DNA of 64,000 nt from Hanleya hanleyi (taxonomy: Eukaryota > Mollusca > Polyplacophora > Lepidopleurida > Hanleyidae). Made by a program: the position numbers and the translations under genes. Positions 1 to 12,600 of this stretch are shown here, piece after piece. The stretch lies in the NCBI GenBank assembly GCA_036873755.1, contig JAVTVY010017271.1, positions 62,001 to 126,000 of the forward strand, read 5' to 3'. The first letter of the stretch is position 1. Each line of letters begins with the position of its first letter. The notes under the pieces were generated by a model. That model searched no databases. It worked only from the letters and a program-made list of their open reading frames with translations, and was not told the origin of the DNA.

Positions 1-564
1 ACTGTGGCATGGATATCTTATTGATACCAAGAACTGAAAAGACAGCTAGTGAAATTTGTAAAATGCTAGCAGAATTTCTCTTTGCAGGTGCCATCTGAAT
101 AATGAGCAGAAATAGGGTATGGTCAGATAAGGAATGAGCCAGACTTACTTTCGTCCCATCAAGGGAAGTACTCGGATAAGGAAGGAAGTATCTCCCACAT
201 CTATACCTCTTTTTTCGTAGTAGCTATTTGAATAGAAACACAACCACAAGACTAATCTCACAACAATCGACTAACACTAAGTATTTAATTTATTGAACTG
301 TAAATTTAATGACGTGGCGTGTTCATGTGAAATTTATATATAATTTTTGTAATGAAAAATACATTACAGAAGATAATCAAGTTTAACATTGTTATTATTA
401 AACATCTCAAATTATCACAAATGTCGTAATTTAAAAGTGGTTTTTTTTTTCACAAAAGATACAGCTTTCAGGAAGGCTCATGATTTAAAACCATTTCTTA
501 TTGGCGAAAATATACTTGAAAATGAAATATTAATGATTTAATTGCAGTGAGTATATGTTTTTAC
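1..564. other. XRN1 intron 21, left edge
   Basis: AT-rich intronic sequence with no coding exon, RNA gene or recognised repeat that I can support. Confidence 0.6.
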
Positions 565-699
565 TTTTCTTTGATGCTGCCAACTTCCCGACGCCAAATG
601 GCTGCTTCATTCTCGGATAATGCTTCAGTCTTTATGTCCTGCTTGACAGGAGTTGTCTTCCCTTTGCTCTTACTGACAGTTGTCTCCTCCAGTTTGTAC
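565..699 (-). CDS. XRN1: XRN1 exon 21 (last in window)
   Basis: Encodes [20 protein letters not shown] and [17 protein letters not shown], at the place where the family has FYLEEP...W. Acceptor TTGCAG, donor GTAAAA. The next exon is off the left edge. Confidence 0.88.
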
Positions 700-3600
700 C
701 TGCAAGAGCAAACTTGATACATGAAACAGGAACATTATCATTGTTATCCATTGTACTATTTACTGGGGGTTTTTTCTTTCTTTCTTAAAGGAATAGACAA
801 CATTTGGCAAACGTAAACTGCGACTGAAAGAACAATCCAAACTGTGCCCAAAAATATTTTTTTCCTATTTTTGAGATTCTTTCTAACGAAGAAAAATACT
901 CCCAAACCAGATGTGTTGAATGAAGGGAGCCGCCATCTTTATGCCATCTTTATGGTTTAACCAATGAGCGGCCGAGTGATGTTCACGTGACAACTAGCTC
1001 ATGACGTCAATGGGCCAGAGAGCAAACATGGCAGCAAGTGATTTTCAACTTCTTCCAAGTATCCGACGCCTTGCATTTCCTGGAGTTTTAACCTGACTGA
1101 TGACAATGGCTGGCTGGGCGAAACCATGCTTTCATCTACGCTGCTTGGGGGCAGTGTCGAGGGATACAAGAAGTGTCAGGCGTGTTCGAGCCCATTGAAG
1201 ACGATCTACCGTAGAAATCGGTCGAGGATGTATGTACCGTAGAAGCCGGCCGGGTCGCGGATTTCGTTTAGTCGGCTCTGTTGTGAGATGTCCTGTTAGG
1301 AAACGATCAGACGAGCACATGTGCAAGTGCTGACATTAGCTGACAAGGATTTATTCCATAAACTTTCTCAGGTAAATTTTCTCGCACGCTAGATATTTGG
1401 GTGGGTGTTTAACGGTCGTGTCATGCTGAACAGTTTCTTTCGGTAACAGTTCAACGGTGAGAAAAATCTCCGGACAATCTTTTCCCGGAGAAATAAGCCT
1501 CCAGCTAAGGCAGATTTAGTTTCGTTTTCTGGCTGAGTGCCGGTCTTTGTTGAGGCTCTTTGAATTGGTAACACACAAATCAGAATTATTCCCAATTTCG
1601 GTTACATTAAACAATCTCAGTGAGTTACTGCCGAATTATGTTGACGCATGTTGGCGTATAGTGATCAGCTGAAAAGTATTGACCTATAACGAAAGCATAT
1701 TTTATCAGACAACTCGATGCTGTTTTTTTTTTTACACTTAGACAGTCTAGACGACAGATCAACCCCGATTTCTCAACAAGGATAAGATCATTGTTATTGT
1801 ACAAACATTAGCCAGTATTTACAGGGTACAGAATACAAGAATGTATAGCCACACCTGCTGGCCTATTGGGCTGCGATTATTCCAGTGCATGGCAAACTGT
1901 GTTTCCTCCCAGTTCACTGCAGTGTTCTGCGGACCAGTGACGTCACTAAACTTGCCGTAATGGCGGCGCCCTTACAAGCCACAGAATTTATCATTGACGG
2001 CTTCTTATTCGGTTGAAAAAAATTGCAAAATTGAAATAAAAATCGTTTTGGACACTCCTGGAATTGTTCTTTCATTTGCAATATACGCTTATCAAAGGTT
2101 GTCTATTCCTTTAAAAAATAAGTTATTTTGCTGTCAGTATGTTAATGTACACTTGTTTATCTCTATAACATGCTTCAGTTTTGTGCCATCACTGCTATGT
2201 CACTGCAAATATCAGGGCATAATCTACCATTGTTCCAGGGGCCGATAATCGGCCCCGTTCCCAAAGGATATTTTCCCAATTTTCTGGAAGAAATTTCCCC
2301 AAAAATAAAAAATCCCAAAATATTTACCATTTTGAAAATTTACATAAACGTTGACGGTTATTCCTCGTGATATTTGTATGTCATTGGACTTATAAAACGG
2401 AATAGGAAAGTTCCAAACTTCTTTATTATCAAACTACGGAAGCGCAACGTCCGATAAAGTTTTCACAACATGTGAGCAGCGAAGATCGCTTCTTTCGGTA
2501 TTTCTCGGAGGTCTTCGTTCTCTGTCCGGAAAGTCCCGAGCATTATCGCTAAACTTCCGGTCTAGATCTGGCGAAGCGAGAGGGTAGTCTGACATCTTTG
2601 GCCACATCTATTCCACCGTATTCCAGGGGGAAAATCGGCTTGCGAAGGTTTGTCTCATACGTATTAATTGTTGCATTCATTTGGCAGAAAATAATATTAA
2701 TTGATGATGGTGTAAAAATGGTCAATCATTGTGCAATCTTTACGCAAACATCATCGTTGTTGTTGTTGCACTGATGCTCAATGCGTTACCAACGGAGATT
2801 CGTCAGGGGAGTTAACTCTAGCGGGCTCTAGTTATTTCTTTCATTCCATGGGCCATGTGTAACATTTAAAATTTAATTGTTTTCTTTTAAATTTTCTCTT
2901 AAAACTATATAAAACAGGGAATAATATTTTACAAATTTAACTGCCAGAAATGGGCTAGAATGTATTTCCAGGCATCTAGAACCCGAAGCTTCCAGGGCCT
3001 AGGCGGCCTCTGGACCCCGGCCTGAAGTCCTAGGATAGTATTTCCCAAATCCATCGCCAAAAGGCCCTTTCCCAAAATATGTAGAATATGCTGTGGCAAT
3101 ATATAGTTAGTCCAAAATGCAACTAGTTCAAAGTGCAGACAGAATTCTATCCCACTACTCCAAAACAATAAGGGGAGACAATTGTACAGTTACACATATA
3201 ATAGGATCAGTAATACTTCAAATCTTTAAAGACAAAAATAAATCCATATATTATTGATCATAGTATATTGCTCATCATCCAGGACAGTTTTCTCTGTCAG
3301 TACCTAATATTCTCAATACATCTAACTTCATTTGTGCAGTTTACTTCATTCACAGAAGCAGCTGCAGTGTTTGCCATAGAGGACCACTGATGCATGATGT
3401 ATATGAGAATACAGTTTAATACCTGGTCTGTCCATCACTGATTTCCACCATTTTAGCCTCAAAGAGATGAGGCCAGCCCACAAAGCTACTCTTCCCTAAA
3501 CGATCCTGAGCAATTATCTCCATGAGCTGTAAGACAGACAATACAGTTGGTCAATTACGCTGGCTATGGTAATCCCTCTAATAATTCAATCCCCCCTATC

Positions 3601-6600
3601 AATATTCAATCATCCCAAATTTTGGGGGACAAAATTCAATCTGTGATTCTAATATGTTTGATCACCCTCTAATATCATTGAAATAACAAAGAAATAATGG
3701 ATTATATGAATAATTTTGAATAATTTTTCTAATAAATTTGATCACCCCCAGATTTTATGGTGGGAGATTTCACTTCTTGTGATTGAATTAGAAGAGGGAT
3801 TACCTAGACTATTTACTTTTAACGAGTTTCTCATTGTTTATGGGCCATAGAATTATCACTAGTTAGAGGAAATGTGTCCAATAATTTTTGACACAAGCCT
3901 GCTAATAATATTAACAGTGATTTTGAATATTTCTGACTAATTCTCTAATACTATCCTAAGCACATTTTGATGACGACAGATTGCAAATTTTACGTTCCCG
4001 GAACCCTGTGGGCATTAAATACCTTTCTTAAATTTATTTTCGGTTTTAAGTGACTTTTCCCAACCTCATATCTATCCTGACAAAGTCCAGCCTTTTGATT
4101 GGAAAAAAATTCACCTTATTGAATTTTATACCCACAGTGACCAAGGTACTGTCCTGACAAAGTTTCATGACATTCTGACCAAACTGTGGCAGACAAACTA
4201 CAAACAAAAAATCGACCATAGAGGTCCATGTCCCCCGCTAGCAGCACCAGTTATGGTGGATTACATCCACCATAACTGGCGCTGCTGCTGCGGGGGCCAT
4301 GGACCTCTATGGTCGATTTTATTTGGTCGATGAAATCTCATATCATTGATGAAGAGTATGATTTGAAAATGGAGGTATCGCTGATGAGCTTAACATAATC
4401 TAATACTGCGGATGGCACCCAGATTGGATTATGCACATTCATAAAACATAATACCAACTGTCCTCTCACCAATGTCCATGCACTCCCCAGGCTTGAAGTA
4501 GATTGGTTGAATCGTTCTAGAGTTATTGTCCAGACAAGATCTAAATGCTGAAAATCTAAGATGACTGATGGTGGCCATCTTGGAAATACACAGGTAACTG
4601 TAAAGCAATGATAACTGTCCTCTCACCGATGTGAAGCCAAACTGCAAGTTTGAAGTCGATCAGTTGAATTATTCTAGATTTGTTGTCCAGACAAGATGCA
4701 ACTGCTTAAAATGCAACATAATCCAATATCGCTGGTAGTTGGCAGCCAAATTGGATTATGCTCGTTCATGAAACACAATCCTAACCGGGATCTCATCAAG
4801 TCAAGGGACTTCCCAAGTTTGAAGTAGATCAGTTGAATCGTATCCCAGCTATTGTCCGGACAAGATCAAACTGCTTAAAATCCAATGAAATCCAGTATGG
4901 CTGATGGTGGCCATATTGGATTAAGCATGTCCTTGAAAAACCATCCTAATCCTCCTCTCAACAATGTCAAGGCACTCCCCAGGTATGAAGTAGATCGGTT
5001 GAATCGTTCTCGAGTTATTGTCCGGACAAGATCCAACTGCTTATAATCCAATATGGCTGACAGCGGCCATATTAGATTACGCACATTGCTGAAAAACAAT
5101 CCCAACCGTCCTCTCACCATGTCAAGGCACACCCCAAGTTTAAAGTTGATCGGTTAAATCGTTCACGAGTTATTGTGCGGACAAGATCCAACTGCTTAAA
5201 ATCCAATGAAATCCAGTATGGCTGATGGTGGCCATATTGGATTAAGCACGTCCTTGAAAAACAATCCTAATCCTCCTCTCAACAATGTTAAGGCACTCCC
5301 CACATACCCATATTGGATTATGCACATTGGTGAAAAACAATCCCAACCGTCCTCTCACCGATGTCAAGGCACTCCCCAAGTTTGAAGTAGATCAGTTGAA
5401 TCGTACTCCAGTTATTGTCCGGACAAGATCAAACTGCTTAAAATCCAATGAAATCCAGTATGGCTGATGGTGGCCATATTGGATTAAGCACGTCCTTGAA
5501 AAACAATCCTAATCCTCCTCTCAACAATGTTAAGGCACTCCCCACATATGAAGTAGATCAGTTGAATCGTTCTTGAGTTATTGTCCGGACAAGATCCAAC
5601 TGCTTATAATGCAATATGGCTGACGGCGGCCATATTAGATTACGCACATTGCTGAAAAACAATCCCAACCGTCCTCTCACCAATGTCAAGGCACACCCAA
5701 GTTTGAAGTTGATCGGTTAAATCGTTCACGAGTTATTGTCCGGACAAGAAAATCTAAGATCCAACTGCCTATAATCCAAAATGGCTGACGGCGGCCATAT
5801 TGGATTATGCACATGCTGAAAAACAATCCCAACCGTCCTCTCGCCAATGTCAAGGCACACCCCAAGTTTGAAGTTGATCGGTTAAATCGTTCACGAGTTA
5901 TTGTCCGGACAAGAAAATCTTACGGAATTACGGAATTTCGGAATTACGGAATTACGGACACCGGTGTTTCTAATATCCCCCCCTACTAAGTAGCGGGGGA
6001 CAACAAGGATCATTACTAAAATTATAGTAAGATAGTTCCCATCACCTGTTGAGTTTCTTGGATGATCGCAGCGACCATGTTTTCCCCACGACTGTTCATC
6101 TGGAACACTTTAACACCAGCTTTCTTCAGCTCTGCCTGTAAACAACAACAACATATACACAGGTGAGCACAGGTATAACCAGATGAGCCGGCAGTGATCG
6201 CTTAATGGTTGATGTAGTTGATAATATGAAATGACACCAGTGGTAGGTCTACATCCCAAACTATTCTCTAATTTTAACAACAGAGGAATCATTTTCAATA
6301 TGATGTAAGTTAACTCCCCTTAATAAGATCGCAAGTCTGAAGAAAATGCTGAATGCAGATGAAGACTTTCATGGTATAACTTTCCAGTAAGACAGAAACC
6401 TGGTCTTAAGGTGGTTCAGGCCTCAAAACTTTGCCCGGTGACCTGCCGTTATATTCTAACTGTTGAAACCTGGGGTGTTGCCGAGCAAAATAACATTGAA
6501 AACATTGGGGTCTTCGATCTAGATTTTTCTGTATTCACACCCAAACACCACCATGTCAGCACATTTAGGACAAAATCAGGCTAAAAGCAGTTTTCTCATG

Positions 6601-9600
6601 AAAAGCTGCACGAATCTCACACTGTGTTAAACCTTCACTTTTCTAAGTTGAAAAGCCACGTGGCTTCACGATTATAACACATCGTGATCGTGAATATGTT
6701 ATTTATATAAAAATTTCAAATATAATCAAGTTTTCTAACTGTAAGAATCACGTATTACGAATACAAAATTAAACATTTATAAACAATGTTTCTATTTGTT
6801 ACTAAATCAAACCTGCTTTAATTTCAATGCCTTAATCTCCATTAAGCTGCACATTCAAACGTAGAAAACGGAAGTAAAACTAAAAGTTAACTCCCCTAGG
6901 AGAGAGTTATCCGCCCCTAGGAGAGCTCTCACTCTTCCCAACGTGGTTACTATATACCAGAGCTATCCCATTCTCGCCCTCTTTCTCATTGTAACAAACC
7001 GAGACCAGTAGTGAACCAGGCCGCGGTACGAGGGGACGGACGGGAGGGCCCATTAAATTAAAGCAGGTTTGATTTAGTAACAAATAGAAACATTGTTTAT
7101 AAATGTTTAATATTTGCTTCCTAAATCGTAAACCTGCTTTAATTTCAATGCCTCAGTACCAACATATGGAGGAGGGAACCTCGGCCATGTAGTAGATTCA
7201 AAAGCAGACTAAGTAACCGCTGGGAAGACACAGACATGGGTATAAGCATGAGACATCAATAATCAACAATTGAAACCCTGGTCAAAGACGTAAAAGGTTA
7301 AAATGTGGATAAGATACAGTTGTACTTATCTTGCATGTCTACATCCATGTAGCTGTGCTCGTGGTGTGGTAGCAACTCTACCAAGATGTCAGAATCCTCT
7401 GCCACTAAGGCTGTAGTTCTTCTTGGTAGGCATTTGTATGAAACTCTTAGGGCTTCGCCACGGTTGGAACATACATGCAGGTACTTGGCTGTACCTAAAA
7501 GCTTCGGGTGAAGCATAACTGTCCGGGCTTAAGGGAGCCAAGCCACACCATGGAGGTTCTACCGAGATCTGCGTTAACTCGGACCGCTGGAATCAGAGTC
7601 CAGAGTGCCATTACACCATAGAACCCTTCTCCACCATGGAGGTTCTACCGAGATCTAGGTTAACTCGGACCGCTGGAATCAGAGTCCAGAGTGCCATTAC
7701 ACCATAGAACCCTTCTCCACCATGGAGGTTCTACCGAGATCTAGGTTAACTCGGACCGCTGGAATCAGAGTCCAGAGTGCCATTACACCATAGAACCTTT
7801 CTCAGTCCACAATCGTCTTACGTCCCACTTGTCTTGTGAGTTGGGCGTAGGTGACGCAGCTGAGATCATCCAGAAGGAAATCAAATTCAACCTGAAAGAC
7901 ACAAGCAAAACCGCAGTTAGGGTAAGGAATACACTCACCATAGTGTCAGGCATCTAGAATGATGAAACATCTTAGGTTGATGATGAAAGGTCCAAGGCCG
8001 TCCATCTGACTTTATAACTTCCTTCATATATGATCATGATAATGTGGACTAATGATATAATTGAGAACGAGATGAGATGATACAGCAAGTTGCAGATTTG
8101 CTGCGATGATCCAAAATGCCGCCCCCCCCCTTTTTGCAAAATTTACTTGACCACGTGTTGGGCGGCTATGAGCGGCCCAAGCGTGGTCATGCTATCTGAC
8201 TGGACTGACATATCTCTCAGATAGAAATTGGTGAACGTGGAGTTCGCCGTCCAGGCACAAGACTGGACAATGTCAAGGAGGGACAGGTTCTTCCATAACG
8301 GCCAAGACGTGGCAATGGCGCGAATCTCATGAGAAGAGGCAGTCGACAACAGAGGGGGAGCGTCTATGGCCAATTGATAAGACCATTTAATGGTTTTCTT
8401 CAACCATGCGGCGATGGTATTTTTCGTTATGTCATGCAAAGCCGACGGACGAAGAGACAGAAATAACAGGCGCCGAGAGCCGCGAATGGAATCGGTACGA
8501 GTAAGATAGTGGCGAATGGCTCGAACAGGGCATAACAAGAGGTCGTCCTCGAGACCATGCACGAAGTCTGACAACGCAGGAATGGAGTACGAACGATGAG
8601 CGCACGGACCTGAACGAACAGACTCATTTTTGGCGATAAACTCCGGAATGGGTCGAAAAGAAATGCGCGACCAATCCGCCGTCCAGGTCATAGAAGATCT
8701 TTCAAGGGCATGAAGTTCAGACACTCTAGACGCTAAAGCAAACGCCGCCAAAAAGGCAGTCTTATAAGACACAGCTTTAATAGAAGCGGATTCTAAGGGT
8801 TCAAAGGGCGGACGAATCAGAGCACACAGAACCACACCAATATCCCATTTCGGTAACAGTTGGCGAGTACGGCGAGACTGTAACGCGAAGGCGCGAATGA
8901 GCGCAGAGATATTATCGTTTAGACTAATGTCTGTACCGGAGGTAAGACGTAATACCCTAGCCAGAGCAGATCGATACCCCTCAATGGTGCTGATTTGAAA
9001 CTTCTTATCACGATGAAGATGAAGGAGGAAGTCAGCTACTAGGGAAACAGAGGCAGAGTCGAGATCGGCATCATGTTCTCGGCACCAGGAGACGAAATAG
9101 GCCCATTTCGCCTGATAGAGCTGCGATGTGGAAGATCGATTGGCTGAGACCATCGTTCGCGCAACCTCTGCTGAAAACCCTTGGACTGCGAGTGCACTCT
9201 GGATAGTCTGCAAACGTGTAGGTTGAGCCACCGCGGGTTGTGATGAAGAATCCCGTGCGGTTGTCGTAACAGACTGGGCCAAACTGGTAGACAACGAGGC
9301 GGAGCAGTGAGAAGCGGGATCAGAACCGGAAACCACTGGCGACGAGGCCACCACGGCACTACGAGCAGGATGATGCAGTCGTGACAAGAAATCTTTTGAA
9401 GCACTTCCAGAATTAGGGCCATCGGTGGGTAGGCATAAGCTAGGAAGTTGTCCCAGTTGATTGACAGGGCGTCGATGGCGAAGGCTTGAGGATCCAGAAT
9501 CGGACTGACGAACAGGTTCAACTGGGCGTTGTTCCTCGTAGCAAACAGATCGATCAGTGGGGACTCCCAGATGGTGGAGATCTGCTGGAACACCTCCGCA

Positions 9601-12600
9601 TGAAGTTGCCACTCGGTCTGAAGAACGGTGTCCGGACGAGATAAGCTGTCCGCTAAGACATTGAGCCGACCCGGAACATGGCGGGCGTGGAGATGACAAT
9701 GATGAATGAGAGCCCACTCGTACAGATCCCATACTAGACGAAACATTGGTAGCGATCAGGTGGTACCCAACTTGTTGATGTGCGCAATGACCGTGGAATT
9801 GTCCGTCGCTATGAGGAGAGACGAGTTCATGAGACGTTGACTCCAATGTTGTACCGCTAGGATAACTGCCTTCATCTCCAGAAGGTTGATGTGAAGACTG
9901 GCATCCAACGTTGACCATCTGCCGGATACCACCAATTCGTCCAGATGGGCTCCCCAACCGGTCTCGGACGCATCGGAGTACAGATGATGACTCGGGGTCG
10001 GAAAGCGGAATGGAACGCCCTGCATGACGTTGTGCCGGGACTGCCACCAGACCAGATATGGATGTAGAGACGTCAATACCGGCACCGCTGGATTGATGGA
10101 AGGTGTCTGAAGGTAAGGATACAGATGATACTGTAGAGGACGCACCTGTAGTCGGCCGTAATGAGTTAGGTCCTGTGTGGAAGTGAGCAAACCTACCAAA
10201 CTTTGCCACTGTTGACGTGTCCGTGACGTTGATGACAAAAACTTTCGGATTAACAGCTGAATTTTGTCCCAACGATCCTCCGGAGGGTAAACCAGTTGAT
10301 GATAAGTATCGAATACTGCGCCGATGTATCGGCGAACTTGAGCCGGGACTAACTCTGACTTGAGAGGATGAGGGACGAATCCTAGATGACGTAACACCAG
10401 AAGCGTGAACTGGATTTGCGCGTTGAGACGGGACTCGTCCACCGCCCATAGGAGGATGTCGTCGATATAAACCTCTATTTGAATACCTCGCAGGTGTAGA
10501 AATGCCATGACAGGAGAGGTAATCCGGGTAAACAACCAAGGGGCGATGTTGACCCCGAAGGGGAGGACCTGCCATTCGAAGCGACGTTCGTTGATAACGA
10601 AGCGGAGATAACGACGATGACGTGGATGAATTGGGATATGAAGATACGCGTCCTGCAGATCGACTGAGGCCAGCCAATCCCGATGATGTATGCGGGCCCG
10701 AATCGATGAAACAGTAGGCATCTTGAAATGAGGAGGGGTGATGAGATGAAACTTGTTTAACACTTTTAGGTCGATCACCATCCGCATCTGGAGCGAGTCT
10801 TTCTTGGGTACCAGAAATACGTGGCTGTAAAAACCTAAACTGACCTCTGTCCGAGGTAACTCCCTGACAGCTCCCTTGTCGATGAGCGTGGTGACCGATG
10901 ACAGAAGAGTCTGCAAGTGACCTGCGGAAACTGGCAGGCGGGATGGGCGTGGCCAAGCGATGAGTTTGGGAAAGGAATGAAAACTGAACAGGAAGCCTTT
11001 CTCCAAAACTCTTAAAATCCAGGCGTCGTCCGTGATGAGACGCCAATTTTCGACGAAGTATAGAAGACGGCCGCCCACGACATGATGACTGACTGAAAGC
11101 AGGTGGATGAAAAACTTCGGCTTGATCGGACACGGAAACCTGATAGTCATTTGTTGGAATGACCACCCCGCTTGGAAGGTTTCCCACGAAAGGTACGGCG
11201 ACCCCGGCCTCGTGGAGGTTTGTCGATGGCACGAAAATTTCCCCGAGCGCCCCCATTTTGTTGAGTGGTAGAGGACCTACGACCAAAACGTTTCTGACGA
11301 CGATCCGTAGAGCCGCCACGAGCAACAGAAGCAATCAAGCGAGCAGTCCGTTCTTCACGCATCACGGGTAAAACGGACTCAATAGCATTGTTGAAAATGG
11401 ACTTGGATGATAATAGCTGATGAAGCAAAATATCCTTAACCACATATGGAACGTCCGGTTTGACAACCTTAAGTAAGGCGTTGCGTTGCGCTTGGAGAAG
11501 CGAAACATACGAATAAGAACTAGCCTCAATGATTTGACGGTTAGCCTGCACAACGGTGTCAATGAAACCCCGCAAATAGGTAACGCGACCCGGAGAAAAA
11601 TAAGCCGACCCATCGTCTCGGCGTAATTCAGGATCCAAGGCAATCCGGGTAGTAGCCAACAAAAACCAATCCGCGACCGAAGAAGCCCGTTGCGTTGCAA
11701 GTAACATCTCTTGAATATTCTCCACGAGAGAGGAATGCATCTCAAGCGGGGTTGACTTAGATGACTTAGAAATCTGAGATAAATCACGATCACGTTTGGG
11801 CGGTTTGTCGGGCAATACGTTATCATGAAGGGCATGGTTAACTCGAAAACGAGGCTTCTTGAATTTATTGTCATCCTCTAGTTGACGATCAAACTCCTCT
11901 AAAATACCCACCCAAGCTGGAGACGGCGCGCAAGTAAGCGGCGTTACAGGAGCCGAAGACGCGAATGCAGAATCCGCCGCAGTCCGACATTTAATCTTAG
12001 ATGGAACATCCTTGGAGGAGGTGGGCATATCCGGAACCAACGCTAAAAGCGCCTGCATTCTAAGCGAATAATGCAACTTTGAAGAATCAGCCGAACTTTC
12101 CAGAGAGGACGAAGAATCATCCGACGAACTCGATGAGACCGGTGAAGGTGAACGAGTACTACGACGTCGATGAGAAGATGATAACCCGTGATCCACCGAA
12201 TGATCAAGAAATGGCGTCCGCGAATGAGGAACATGGTAATCTTGATAAGAAGGAGCCGAAACGCGAGGCAAACGGTGTGTAGGATCAGGAGAATAACCAG
12301 TCAAAATACGAGAACGGCGTACCGGAGAACGAGAAAGCCGTAAACTAGTATCAAAATGAACCGGTGGACGAGAACTACGAACCGGAGAACGAGAACGTCG
12401 AACCGGCGAAATAGAACCACGTACAGGTGACAACAAACGATAAGATGGTGAAACCGAGCGTCGTGAAGAAAACAAATTCCGAACCGGTGAACGGGAACGT
12501 GAACGGTATTGTGTACGTGTGCGTCGTGTAGCAGTATGTGAACGACGATGTGAAGAATCAACAATCGCGGAAACCGGAGCTCGTAAGTTTGCAACTTGAA

